From Nilaparvata lugens (lineage: Eukaryota > Arthropoda > Insecta > Hemiptera > Delphacidae), in NCBI RefSeq assembly GCF_014356525.2, contig NC_052507.1:44115687-44179686 (forward strand): 64,000 nucleotides of DNA, in the 5' to 3' direction. Numbering within the stretch: position 1 is the first letter of the stretch; each line of letters begins with the position of its first letter. Positions 1-11,677 of this stretch are shown here, in pieces. The notes beneath the pieces were generated by a model, which saw only the letters and a list, made by a program, of their open reading frames with translations, was not told the origin of the DNA and searched no databases. Both the position numbers and the translations under genes were made by a program.

Positions 1-143
1 TCTTATGTACGCCGGACATCACCTCTACAACCAGCTGCCATATAGTTTAAAAAATATCCAAGACAGGAAAGCCTTCATCACGAAAGTAAAGCACTGCCTA
101 AAGCAATAGATCATACTACAGCATGGACGAGTTTGTAGACTAG
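1..143 (+). mobile_element. LINE-A ORF2 C-terminus (3' end of a copy that starts outside the window)
   Basis: The frame reads YAGHHLYNQLPYSLKNIQDR and, after a frameshift, ends SYYSMDEFVD and a stop at 141-143. This is the usual C-terminal tail of Jockey/CR1-type reverse transcriptases. It is the reverse complement of 13811-13953, where the same tail closes the longer minus-strand LINE-A copy. The rest of this copy would lie to the left of base 1. Confidence 0.65.
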
Positions 144-1454
144 CACACCTACAGAAAGGAATAAATGACCCCTACAAAGGGAAGACGAAATGACGATTCC
201 CACAGCCCTGGCTGCTGGTGAAGACCACAAAAAAAGATCGGTATGCAATAGGTGTTCTACGATGTCTATATTCCTGGACCTCTCTCAAAAGCTATCTGGC
301 TAAAGTGCATCCATCAGCAAGCTGCAGAGGAACCAAACCTATAGCAAGAAGATTTACTAATAGTCTTTCAATCGCAATAAAAAAAAATCACCCTCAGAGA
401 GTGAAAGAGATTCTCCTGAAGAAATTCCCTAAGTCTTCTCTTTAAAACTGTCTTCGACAGACTCCTGAGCAAAACCGGCAGCTTGTCCAAAATTTTAACT
501 GTCTGGTAGGGCCTTCTACAAAATTGTCGTTTTGAGACTTACCGATTCAGAGACGATTTTTCGTCCAGTTTCCGGATGACATCGGCGATGTCATTGAAGC
601 CTTTCACTCTTACCGACAACGACACAATTTCTGTAATCCTGGCACATAGCAGGGCTTCACTACTATCATGATATAATTATGAGTAAAAACGTCATATTTG
701 TTCCCCATAACCATTCCAGTTGTTCCTTAAAACTTCCAACTCGCTTCTGAAGCACGAATTCTACTTTACTACCCAATTTCAAACTAACGAAATCATTTTC
801 AAAATTGTCGATGCAAGAGCGATACCTTCCAACGACTCATTTGTCGTCAGGGGGCGAAACTGTTTTGTGAGTGTGAAAGCTGTTCCATATGATACCATGT
901 AATTTCGACTCTGGGCTATAATCTTGATGAGGAACAGTGCGGTAGGGCTAGGCTCAGGCTGCTTCTGATGCCATAGCTGGACATCACAGTATTATGTAGG
1001 CTAACACACACATATTATGAACATACCCACATATTATACCTCCTACAGTTATGGTTATGAACTAGAATAGGAAAGAACAGTCGGTTGTGGTTGCTATACA
1101 CAATATGTAACTTCTTGAAGAGACCAAGAATACGGATTATTACTAGTAGATGGTTGTGCAATGTTGCTAAAGTGAGGAAGAGGTATGCGATTTTGGATTT
1201 CGGCAAATCTATAAACACCTCTTCACCTGTCGCCTGTCCCAACATGATAATTGCTGAATGGATGCATTATTTTAGAAAACGATAAAGCAGTTTATATATA
1301 TATATATAAATTAAAACAGGAGACACGATATAAATAGATTGAAAACACTTAAACCTTACATTAGAAATGGGAGGAAAGGAAATTTTCGAAGACTGAGTCT
1401 CCTTCCTCAACCGAGCTGACTACAGTTTCAGGTGTGTGTGCAGCCATGGTAATA

Positions 1455-1623
1455 CACCAAAGTTATTACACAAAATGTTAATAACTTAATATTTATAGAT
1501 TCTATTAGATTGAACGGAACTTGACAAACACATATGTTCATCATGTGTATGATAAGTTATGTTCAATCTAATCGAATCTATAAGGATTAAGTTATTAACA
1601 TTATTTTCTTAATAACTTTGGTG
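1455..1623. mobile_element. 169-bp palindromic MITE
   Basis: The ends CACCAAAGTTATTA and TAATAACTTTGGTG are inverted repeats. The interior is nearly self-complementary too (AATAACTTAAT...ATTAAGTTATT and ATTCTATTAGATTGAAC against GTTCAATCTAATCGAAT). It encodes nothing. A diverged relative with the same TATAGATTCTATTAGAT core is seen near 56290-56615. Confidence 0.8.
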
Positions 1624-2236
1624 GAAACGCAGCTTTACGGATACTCCAGAATCAATATTCTCTAACCATTCTCATTTTACTCTATCAGACATTCTAACTT
1701 TCCTTTTATCTGCTTTATTATAATTATTTGCCTGGAGAATCGAAACCCAGCCGAAATTGCAGATCCACAACACATTAGATGCGTATATCTGCAAGTCATG
1801 CATGACCAAGCGCGCATATGTGAAACAAAATCCGGAAAGGGCAATAGGAACATTCACACCGAACGAGTGCACTTGCTGGTTAAGTTCAGTGTGAACAGCT
1901 ACAGACAAGTCAAGACGTGTTTCAATGGCTCTTTACAGATTTTTTCGCGGCTTATGCATGATATGACGTGGACTTGCACATACATACACCACGCATCCAA
2001 TGTGATCCACCCTTAGACGGGGTGGAATCAAATTGGGGTGGTCTTCAAGTATCTCAATAAGTTTGATATGTCTAGTGTAGTTCTATTAGTAATGATTTAT
2101 GTTCAAAGTTCTGCCATGCTCGGTTGCTCCACATTATAACCAGGTCCCACAATGTATCATATTCCATAACTTGAACCAAGTTTTCAAAGTATCATTTGCG
2201 TATCGTTCTTTTTAATTTATCCACCTTATCTTACTT

Positions 2237-2336
2237 NNNNNNNNNNNNNNNNNNNNNNNNNNNNNNNNNNNNNNNNNNNNNNNNNNNNNNNNNNNNNNNN
2301 NNNNNNNNNNNNNNNNNNNNNNNNNNNNNNNNNNNN
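2237..2336. other. Assembly gap of exactly 100 N
   Basis: One hundred unknown bases, the conventional filler for a scaffold gap of unknown size. The sequences on either side match parts of LINE-A and its flank that are not adjacent in the intact right-hand copy. Confidence 0.99.
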
Positions 2337-2874
2337 TTGCTGCTGAGTTCTGTCGCAGAATTTACTTGTGGGGGGAGGTAGCAGTCTACAGAAAAATAAC
2401 ATTGTATCAAGCGTTGAAGAAGTAACCCTATCTGAACCATACAAGCCAATGGAGAAAACATTTGAAACTATTGCTGTAAAAATAAAACTTAAATCACTGA
2501 AACTGTTAATAATAGGAACATACAGATCTCCTGATAATGAAACGGAAAAAGACTATATAAAAAGACTTGATGGCCTATCTATTACAGGAATATTCTGCTC
2601 AACATTATGAAATAGTTGTACTGTGAGACACAAATATAGACACCCTAAAGACCGACAAACAAACTTACAAGGACCCTAACAAGATGCTGACACAAAATGG
2701 TTGCTCTATCTATGACCTGCCTGCAACAAGAATCACACAAGCATCAGCAACTAGTATAGATGGATGCTATCATAATGTTGAGAAGAAAAGAATTAATGTC
2801 TAGGTTCTTCCAAATCAAATTTCCGACCACCATGCAGTATTGTGTAAAATAAATTACAAACTCATTTTTCATCA

Positions 2875-3215
2875 GCTGTGCTTAGTGAGAAAAGTTGTGT
2901 GTATTTTTGGGTTCAATATTTTATAAAATAACTTGATTCATTCAATATGAAGTGATAATTAAGTGTCATATTTAAATATAGCTTGGTGTTTTAATTTCTC
3001 TAAATTCAAAATGTTTAGCTTATATATATTTTTGGACAAAAATTAAACTTGAACGTTTTACAGTAGAAACATAACCTATTTTTTGGACATTTTATCAATA
3101 ATTTATCAAAATTTGGGAATGGAATAGATTTGGGCCAAGCCTGTTGTTCCTTCCTAATCATATTTATATGATTTGTGGTTCTGTCCACGAATAAATGAAC
3201 TTGACCGTTAAACCA
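2875..3215. repeat. Non-coding insert inside LINE-A
   Basis: Between the endonuclease and RT parts of LINE-A about 340 bp do not code. Similar sequence (AAAATTTGGGAATGGAATA and surroundings) recurs at 54515-54745, which has no LINE-A around it, so it is a separate dispersed repeat, perhaps the 3' end of another LINE. The matching insert in the right copy is about 16580-16915. Borders are approximate. Confidence 0.45.
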
Positions 3216-4045
3216 TCATATACAGATTTGCACGAAACTTCTCAAAGAAAAACCTGATTAGACTAAAAGTAAAAGTTGGAGTGGTAAGCTGGCAGACGAT
3301 GTTTGAGTCACTTCATTTGGATGATGAATACAGTTTCTTCTTAAGGACAGTTCGCCAGAAAATTGATGAAGTAATGCCAAGAGAACCTAAAAAACTCGCA
3401 AAAACGATAAAACTCATATTCTGGGATAATAATACAATAAAACTGAATACCAATGATTAAACACTCAAGATAAGTATATACTTACAGGTTCACAGGAAGA
3501 CAGGGACGTGTATGCTAGATTAAAAAAGAATATGACCTAGATGTTGCAAACAAGAAAAGGATGCAAACCCAAAGTATAGTGAACCAGGCAGAAAACTAAT
3601 CGAAGTATTCTGGAGAATTAAAAATGAATAAAGAAAAGGAAATACACTCGGTAAACACGAAAATATCTGATTATCCAAGAATATCAAAACAATCAGTGAC
3701 CCATACCATGTCAGCAACATTAAAATGCCCAGTTCACACAACCTACAACTAAGATTAGCACCGAAATAGAATCTACCTGTGGATGAAACCAGGAATAGAA
3801 TTTGCCTATACTGTGGATGAAACCACAACGTTTGACCACTTCAAGCCCATATCAATCAAGGAACTACAAAATCTTTTAACAAAACTTGAAGCAAATAACT
3901 CGGCCGGTTTTGATGATATCTCAGGGATAATAATCAGATGCTGTGAGGATGAGCTGACTGCACCGCTTCTTTACATTGTGAACTCGTCAATCCAACAATC
4001 TACATTTCCACAAATCATGAAAATAGCCAAAATATACCCCAAGTA

Positions 4046-4972
4046 CAGGGTGGGGCAGAGCCGATTGACGAGTTTAGAAGGGTTATAAGTAATGGACCGT
4101 TCAACTTAGAAAAAAACTCTTTAATGGGTTCAATTCAGTTTGAAATATAGTTTTATTGTTAATTTTTCGAAAATTATATCAGTTAAATGGCGGCCATAAG
4201 CAGCAATATACTAATGTAGCGCATTTTTGAAGTTTTAAAACGCATTTTGGCACACTGCGATTGGTAAGGCTTTGATCTCTTCTCTGATTCGCTCCTTTAG
4301 TTCTTCCAAGGTGTGTGGGCGATCTTTGGAAACTTTATTTTTGAGGTAACACCATAGAAAAAGATCACATATGCTTAAATCGGGTGAGCGTGTCGGCCAC
4401 CTCAAGTTCACCCTTTGTGAGATAAGCCGCCCTGCGAACATTTGTCTCAACACATTCATTGAAATACGCCCTGTGTGGGCTGTAGCTTCATCCTACTGAA
4501 CCATATTTCTCCCGAGTCATGTTCCTCAGCAAGTTCTTCCAATTTGGGGCGCAAAAACGTTTTTAGCATTGTCACATAACGCTGGGATGTGACATTGACG
4601 GTGATGTTGCCATTATCAAAGAAGTATGGTCAGCACGCTCACCCGATTTAAGCTATGCGATTTTTTTCTGTGACATTAACTCAAAAATAAAGTTTCCAAA
4701 CATCGCCCTCACACCTTGGAAGAATTAAAGGAGCGAATAAGAGAAGAGCCTTACCAATCGCCGTGTGCCAAAATGCGTTCTAAAACTTAAAAATACGCTA
4801 CATCAGTGTATTGCTGCTTATGGCTGCCATTTAACTGATATAATTTCAAAAAAATTAACAATAAAAACTATATTTCAAACTGAATTGTACCTATTAAAGA
4901 ATTTTGTTCTAATTTGAACGGTTCATTTCTTATAACCATTCTAAACTCGTCAATCGGCTCTGCCCCACCCTG
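4046..4972. mobile_element. 927-bp mariner-derived foldback element in LINE-A
   Basis: The ends CAGGGTGGGGCAGAGCCGAT and its complement are flanked by TA on both sides (4044-4045 and 4973-4974), as for Tc1/mariner insertions. The left arm, read on the minus strand, encodes the C-terminal half of a DDE transposase: DEATAHTGR, then WPTRSPDLSICDLFLW and RPHTLEELKERIREEI. The right arm carries a second, more decayed copy of the same 3' region in the opposite orientation. The element is therefore a snap-back derivative with arms of about 350 bp made of transposase 3' sequence, and it is non-autonomous. It interrupts the RT just after KIYPKY. Confidence 0.85.
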
Positions 4973-5705
4973 TACAAAGAAGGTGACAAAGAGGATTCAA
5001 AGAACTACCGATAAATAGCTAACTCACCTACACCATCTAAAATAATAGAAAGAGCTATCTATGATCAACTTATGTCACACCTGCATGGCAACAACTTACT
5101 GACTGATTTTCTTAGCATATATAAATGATCTTCCAGAAGAACTCGGAAATCAAAAAAGTCGCATTCCATTTGCTGACGACACAACAATACTAGTACCAAC
5201 TGAGAGAGGCACCACAACTGAGACCACAATGAAGTCACCAACATCTGCAATAGATTGAAACTCACAATTTACAAAAACAAAACAGTTTACATAAATTTTA
5301 CCCCATCCAATAATTCGAACGAGCAGATTAGTAATAGTATTGACTCATTGAACCACAAAAAATTCCTAGGCATATTAATTGATAAGAATCTGAACTGACA
5401 TGCTCACAAAGACGCCCTATGTAAAAAACTGTCGTCAGCAGTTCATGTAATCAGAAGAATATGTAATATATCTGACGAAGGCACAGCTCTTGTGGCCTAT
5501 CACTCACTCTTTGCCTCGTATCTAATATATGGTAACTGCCTGGGGATCCTCAGCTCAAGCGAATCTAGTGAGGATACTCTGGGTACAAAAGAGGGCTATA
5601 AGAACCATACTGAGAGTTGACAGAATTGAGCACTGCAGAGTCCTTTTCGTAAAATACAAAATTCTTACAGTTATATCATTATTCATCCTGGAATCTATTA
5701 TCCAA

Positions 5706-5772
5706 TTGGGTACTATTATCAATTATCTATTATCTATTAGATATTATCAATTATCTATTATCAATTAGGTAC
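5706..5772. repeat. AT-rich tandem filler at LINE-A / LINE-B junction
   Basis: Repeats of ATTATCAATTATCTATTA lie exactly between the point where LINE-A homology ends (5705) and the point where LINE-B coding begins (about 5773). This looks like local templated repair or the slipped remains of a target site. Confidence 0.55.
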
Positions 5773-7345
5773 TTGAATTCGTTTATGACAAACAATAGAC
5801 AAGACTCTAAATCACTTTGGCAGGGAATAAAAGAATTCGGGCTTGGCAAACAGAAATCGAATCCACAAATTGACTTACCATTGAATAATATAAATGACCA
5901 TTTCGTTTCACACTCTAACCAACGCGACGAAGTTGTCATTGCTAATTATATAGATGATCTTGAAGAGCAGGTTACAAACTTAGATTTACCAATCACTGAT
6001 CAATTTCATTTCCATCCAATCTCAGAAGAAGACACTTTCAGACGAATTCAACGTATTCATAGTAATGCTACGGGTGTAGACAAAATTCCTATTAAATTTA
6101 TCAAGAAGATGTTATTTGCTGTTTTACCAACCATTACATACATTTTCAACAAGTCACTTGAAGAAGGCATTTTCCCTGAAAACTGGAAGTTTGCTCTGGT
6201 TCGCCCTCTAAATAAAGTTCCATCACCCAATAAAGTTGAGGATTTTAGACCAATCAGTATTTTACCTGCATTGTCCAAAGTGCTAGAAAGACTCATTCAT
6301 GCTCAAGTTGTAAAATTTCTAGACAACAATAGTAAGCTTCATAACTTTCAATCAGGCTTTAGAAAATTCCATTCAACTGAGACAGCTCTGCTTCGTGTGT
6401 CACTGATGATATAAGGTTAGCTATGGACCAAAGAAAATGCACCATCCTCACCCTATTTGATTTTTCTAAAGCATTCGATACTGTTGATCATACAGTCCTT
6501 CTGAATAAGTTGGCTATTCTTGGTTTCAGTCACAACTCGTTAGTTTGGTTTAAATCCTATCTATTAGGTAGGAAACAATGTGTATCTGTCGGTGACAAAA
6601 AGTCAACTTGGAAAAACGTTATGCATGGAGTACCACAAGGTTCAATTTTAGGCCCTCTCCTCTTCACTTTGTATGCTAATGACCTTTCTTCCATTATCAA
6701 ATTCTCCAGTTTCCATACTTATGCAGACGACCTTCAAATCTATTTAAGCTGTCCCACAACAAAAATTAATGAAACAGTTGGAATAATGAATCAGGATATC
6801 AATTCGATAGTGGAATGGACAAAGAAAAATGGCCTTAAGCTTAATCCCATCAAAACACAACCCATTATAATTGGATATTCTCGTCTTATAAACAATATTG
6901 ACCTTGAATCGATTCACAAAATTAGTGTAGACGGTAATGACATTCCTTACTGTAGCTCAGTTAAAAATTTAGGCATTATTATGAATAATACTCTTGACTG
7001 GTCAGAACAAGTGAACAAAACTTGTAAAAAGGTATTCTCAGCCATGCATGCATTGAAGAAAATGCACGATATCCTCCCTAGAAACATTAAATTATTATTG
7101 GTTCAATCTCTCATCTTCCCACATTTAATGTATTGTAATTCTGTTCTTAATGATATGCAAGTCACTCTGAATGATAAACTACAGCGTTGCCAAAATTATT
7201 GTCTACGTTTCGTCTACTCTCTCCAACGCCATGATCATATCACCCCAGCCCACATTGCTAGTTCAACATTGAAGCTTCCCGATCAGAGGCTTTTTCGAAT
7301 AGTCAAGCTTGTTAGAGATATCTTGAAATACGGTAAAATTAATTC
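5773..7345 (+). mobile_element. LINE-B reverse transcriptase, 5'-truncated
   Basis: 5773-6411 encodes the N-terminal RT part: IHSNATGVDKIPIKFIKKML, GIFPENWKFALVRPLNK, DFRPISILPALSKVLERLI and FQSGFRKFHSTETALLRV. A 2-bp (GT) slip near 6395 shifts the frame. Coding resumes as TDDIRLAMDQRKCTILTLFD with DFSKAFDTVDH, VPQGSILGPLLF and the catalytic YADD at 6720. The thumb ends at about KYGKI (7340). The endonuclease and ORF1 are missing. It belongs to the Jockey/CR1-like non-LTR group; the exact clade cannot be given by eye. Confidence 0.85.
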
Positions 7346-8273
7346 CCTTCTTTATGCAGATGATTTAGTGATATTTTCTGATAATATTAGGGAGTTACAA
7401 AGAATGATAAATAGGCTGAAACAGTACTGTTTTCGATGGAACTTAGTATTAAACAAAGATAAATCTAAGATTATGGTTTTTAGGAAAGGAGGTAGATTAA
7501 GTCGAAATGAAAAATGGTACTATGGTGAGGATCCCATTCAAATTGTAAATAAGTATAAATATCTAGGGGTTACGTTCACTCCCACTTTGTCCCTAAGCAA
7601 ACATTTTTCAAGTAAGCTAACATCAGCAAGATACGGTATTAATAGTTTATGGCAGAAGTTTATAGGCAGCGAAGATGTACCGTTATCCACTAAATGGCAA
7701 GTTTTTGAGACAGTGAGCAGAACAACTATCCCGTATGCTGGTCAGGTGTGGGGGTATCAACGTAGGGAGGATGTAGAATGTTTCAATAGATTTTTCATGA
7801 GACGAATGTTCGGATTACCGCAGAATACGCTCAACTATATTCTATATTTAGAAAGCGGGAGGGATATTATGTGGCTACAGACCCTAAAAATGCATTTCAA
7901 ATACATATTAAAAGCACATGCATTACCTGGCTATAGATTCCCTAAAATATTAACAAGCTTAGTGGTACAGAGTAATAGTGGCTGGTGTAGTGAATGGAAA
8001 CAATTATTTAATCAATTTAATGAGGGATGGGTGGACCCTATAACTCAGCCAGATCGGTGGGGGATGACGTGCGACAATATAATTGATAAAATTCGCCGTA
8101 ATGTACTGGGAACTAGGTGCGAGAAAGCTTCAAATTCTCAGTTTCATCAAATATATTATACGTTAAGAACCAATAACGCAGTTATGGAAGATTATTTAAA
8201 CGACTCAAATAAAAGAAGGATGATTAGCATAATTTTCAGAGCGAGAGGGTTATTATTGCCCTTGAATAGATAG
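6423..8273 (+). pseudogene. 616-aa chimeric ORF: LINE-B RT fused in frame to LINE-C RT
   Basis: Residues 1 to about 306 are LINE-B RT palm and thumb (DFSKAFDTVDH, YADD at residues 100-103). Residues 307-616 are a different RT, beginning at [14 protein letters not shown] (second YADD at 311-314) and matching the LINE-C copy at 25490-26460 all the way through its C-terminal domain (YAGQVW, FNRFFMRRMFGLPQNT). The join near 7340-7345 keeps the frame, so two catalytic palm motifs sit in one ORF. An upstream frameshift and the lack of the LINE-C fingers argue against function as a polymerase. It arose by template switching or by a 5'-truncated LINE-C insertion. Confidence 0.85.
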
Positions 8274-8511
8274 GGGGGAAAACAGCTATATTTGTTCACT
8301 ATGTAATAGTCAAGAAATTGAAGACATTTATAATTTTATAGGAAAATGTAAGGTTCTATCAGAGTACCGAGTAAAATGGTTTGGAAGCTCGGTGATAACG
8401 GATGAAATGGTTTAAGAGTATTTAAATGGTAAAAACTGGAAAAGTCTAGCGGGATATGTGAATGTAACATTGAGATATAGAATGCTCCTTGTGGATGAAT
8501 TTAATTTCTAA
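7340..8511 (+). mobile_element. LINE-C 3' half (RT palm to Cys/His C-terminus)
   Basis: After the chimeric ORF stops at 8273, coding resumes in another frame with ICSLCN, then [11 protein letters not shown] and RVKWFGSS, up to TAA at 8509-8511. This Cys-Cys-His-Cys tail is also present at 26460-26680 ([24 protein letters not shown]). A small frameshift near 8270 and a stop near 8413 show it is decayed. Confidence 0.75.
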
Positions 8512-9174
8512 AAATAGCTGTACTATAATAATACTTGTGGATTATAGAAAATAAATTTGTCATTGTAAATATTGTTCCTAAAACGAAAACTGTACATGTA
8601 GCTCTGGACATGTATGATTGAGTTCATCGGTTTATTATTGAAGATGATTATTTATTGATCAAATGAGTTCAAATTATCATTGTATCACTTCATTTCATAA
8701 AGAATTATTTGTATGTTCGATTAATAAGTAAGAATAATTTACTTTGTATCAATGTGTAGTTCATCTCTATAATAATGATTCAGGTTTCTCAAATGAACTG
8801 AAAATGATAAGATTCCAAGCATAGACGGACTACTGTGCTATGAGTGACTCATATTTAGTGCTAACTTCCCAGTTGCCTTATATAAGGTTTATTGAGTGCT
8901 ATCGCATGACATTGTGTAGCCCGTTCACTCTGTACTGTGAGAACTTTGACAAAAACTCGAAGATAAGGATGAGATATAGATAAAATAACCATCAACTCCG
9001 GCTGACGGCTTCGGCTATGCCTAAGAATTTTCGGATTACTATGAACTATGGTATTGATTGGTGACGAATGATATTGTATTTGATTTGATCTTATTTTGTA
9101 TTGTTTTTTGAAGTGAAAAATAAATTCTTTATCTATCTATCTATCTATCTATCAGGCTATCTATCTATCTATCT
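8512..9174 (+). repeat. LINE 3' UTR ending in (TCTA)n
   Basis: Non-coding sequence ending in AAATAAATTCTTTATC and then TCTA repeats at about 9131-9174. Simple-repeat tails are common on non-LTR elements. It may be the 3' UTR of LINE-C, whose second copy ends in a shorter CTATCTATCTA at about 26710, or the 3' UTR of LINE-B resuming after a LINE-C insertion. Confidence 0.5.
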
Positions 9175-10516
9175 CTTCAATTTGATGTATAATTTCACAA
9201 GTTTACGCACATCCCCACGACTGTTGCAGCAGCTTCAGTGTTGAGTGTGAGATGACCAATTGACAAAGGAATTTGGAGAGAATGTTTTGAACACAGTTTT
9301 TGACTTCGCAGCTTTCTTTAGACCAGTTAGAGGGTGAACATATCAAAAGTCCCCATCCCTACCCCTTGTGCTAAAGGGATGAGGGTGGTTTAAAAGTTGC
9401 TTTTTTAATGTTTTGCTTACACGCTCATATCTTGAGGAAAATGCGTTCAACCGACATGACTAACTATTCAAAAATAAATCTTGATAAATTCTCTACAATA
9501 TTTGTTCTGTGGTGATTTGTGATACCTCGAACAGTTTTCGAGATATACGCTCTTAAATGTGTAAAATTGTTGAAATAACAGCTTTTAATCCTATTTTTTG
9601 ATGTTTCAGGGCCCACAACTCTCCAACAATGCATCGTAAAAATAAATGCTCACCGTAGATTTGTAGAGCTTTGTTTTCTCTTCAATTTGATGTATTATTC
9701 CACAAATTAATGTTTTCCTTTTATTGTTATAGCAGATTCAATGTTGTGGGTGAAATTTTCAACTCTGCAACAAGTGTCAACTTAGCTGTTCCACATCTTC
9801 AATAGACGGGCTAGAGATGCGTATATTTTCTATGTTTACCTGACAACTAGTCTCCATTTAGCTACAAAGTCAAAAATTGTGTACCAGATGTTCCAGACAT
9901 CATTGTCAAGTGATCAATTGTTACGAAATTAAAATTTCACCCCCCACCTAGAATCTGCTATAACAATAGAAGGAAAACATCAAGTATTGAATTAATACAT
10001 CAAATTGAAGAGAAAACAAAGCTCTACAAATCTATGGTGAGCATTTATTTTTACGATGCATTGTTGGAGAGTTGTAGGCCCTGAAACATCAAAAAATAGG
10101 ATTAAAAGCTGTTATTTTAACAATTTTACACATTTAAGAGCATATATCTCAAAAACTGTTGGAGATATCACAAATCACCAACAGAACAGATATTGTAGAG
10201 AATTTATCAAGCTTTATTTTTGAATAGTTAGTCATGTCGGTTGTACGCATTTTCCAAACATTAAAAAAAGCAACTTTTAAACCACCCTCATCCCTTTAGC
10301 ACAAGGGGTAGGGATGGGGACTTTTGATATGTTCACCCCCTAACTGGTCCCAACAAAGCTACGAAGTCAAAAATTGTGTTCAAAACATTCTCTCCAAATT
10401 CACTTGTCAATTGGTCAATTTTTGTATAACTGAAGATCTCACACTCAACACTGAAGCTGCTGCAACAGTCGTGGGGATGTGCGTAAACTTGTGAAATTAT
10501 ACATCAAATTGAAAAG
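9175..10516. mobile_element. 1.3-kb palindromic (foldback) element
   Basis: The two ends are long inverted copies of each other, from CTTCAATTTGATGTATAATT on the left to its complement on the right. Matching internal blocks include CCCTACCCCTTGTGCTAAAG and the sequence around ACAATGCATCGTAAAAATAA. Arms are about 580 bp around a centre near 9845. No open frame of note is present. The same family occurs as an interrupted copy at about 46050-46478 plus 49843-50165. Confidence 0.85.
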
Positions 10517-10925
10517 AGAATTCGATGCTCTATAAGCTCATGATCAGCATGAATTTTCCCCATCGATATTAAAAAAGTTATAAGACCAAAAATAGCAAAA
10601 AATCGAAGGAAAATGTGTTTTTTCAGAAATGTCACATCTTTTAGAGCAGATATCTCGAAAAGTGAAAGAGATATAGAAAAAGTTGTTGGATCAATATTGT
10701 AGGAAATTATGTAAGCTTTAATTTCTTATAGAATAGTCATTTCTGTAAAATGCATAATTTTTGAGTTACATGCGAGAAACCAAAAAATTGTAACTTTGAA
10801 CCCCCCACACCCCCTTAGCACAGGGGGTAGGGGTGGGGACTTTTTATATGTTTACCTCCTCACCACCCTAAACAGAACTGCGGGGTCAAAAATTGTCTTC
10901 CAAACTTTTCCCTCTATACCATTTG
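10503..10925. repeat. Dispersed ~420-bp repeat abutting the palindrome
   Basis: This stretch (CTCATGATCAGCATGAATTT ... AACAGAACTGCGGGGTCAAA) recurs almost unchanged and in the same orientation at 22169-22585, where it ends a LINE-C copy. It shares short blocks, such as a CCCCTTAGCACA...GGGGTAGGG motif, with the neighbouring palindrome, so it is probably another arm type of the same family. Confidence 0.75.
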
Positions 10926-11677
10926 TTGAGCATTCATTGCCTGGACTAAAAAGGCTTTTATGGGTTTAGCGGATTTAGATAAAAGGCCGCAAATTCACTA
11001 AAAAAATGCTGTACTGCCTGAAGTTCCTAGAAAAGCAACTAGGTAGCAGAATTATTAACTTAAAATACGATTATAGTTTGAGGTCATGAACATGTATTGA
11101 GCATTATTCAATCTATAAAAAGATTATCTTATCTAAAATGGAAGTTTGGCAAATAATACAACAGCCTTAACATAACACCCAGCTTATCATTGGTTTAACA
11201 TAATATTATATATTTTATAGATGTATAGTTTCTTACATATGAGAAATAAATGTTCGCGCAAAACCAATTAACTATTAGAATGATTTCGCGCCAATATATT
11301 GTGAATTCGTCAGTTTTATGAAATCAATTTCAATTTCTATAGACGATAACGTAACTGAAACTATACAATAGTATTGTCAATCAAGTTTCATTCAAATATA
11401 AATCTCAATTTAATTTTATGAAATTGATTGAGTGACAATTCCAATAATAGTTTGGCTTTAATCCAGGATTGTGTAATTTTTCAATTCAATCAAGCTGTAC
11501 GCTAAGCCAAAATTTGTTTGCATGAAAAACGTAGTTCAAGAACAGAAAATGTAAGAGTGCAAAATAAAAACAAAGATTCAACACACAAAAGAAATTGAAG
11601 TTTTTTCAAGACGTTTTTAATAATAATTCCAGAACAAAAATATAGGATGTGCAAAATAGTGCAAATCTGAGGTAAGA
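10926..11677. other. Unassigned AT-rich spacer
   Basis: No coding potential, long inverted repeat or recognised element is visible between the dispersed repeat and the right arm of the inverted duplication. Confidence 0.5.

Larger units (their letters stand above)
1..2236 (+). repeat. Left arm of large inverted duplication (pair with 11678-13953)
   Basis: Base by base this segment is the near-perfect reverse complement of 11678-13953, including the LINE-A tail, a 169-bp MITE and flanking DNA. The main length difference is an AT microsatellite, about 20 bp at 1291-1310 here and about 56 bp at 12606-12661. Small open frames at 218-445, 720-902 and 1798-2016 recur in the other arm only because the arms are copies. 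I see no gene in 144-2236 apart from the MITE. Confidence 0.9.
2337..5705 (+). mobile_element. LINE-A internal fragment: endonuclease to reverse transcriptase (+), broken
   Basis: This is the reverse complement of 14059-17448. In order it shows the end of the endonuclease domain (IGTYRSPDNETEKDYIKRL; LPATRITQASATSID), a non-coding insert, the RT fingers (NNSAGFDDISGIIIR and FPQIMKIAKIYP), the 927-bp foldback element, then the RT palm (SRIPFADDTTILVPTE) and thumb (RILWVQKRAIRTILRVDRIE). Frameshifts and stops make it a pseudogene. Compared with the right copy it has a 20-bp deletion near 5669 and a 1-bp deletion near 3457. At 5705 it stops abruptly and joins a short AT-rich tandem stretch. Confidence 0.85.

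Noticed and set aside
218..2016. Small open frames conserved between 1-2236 and 11678-13953
   Set aside because: Their conservation reflects the copied DNA segment and not selection; no family features are seen.
2196..2461. Open frames running through the N gap
   Set aside because: They cross 100 unknown bases and have no meaning.
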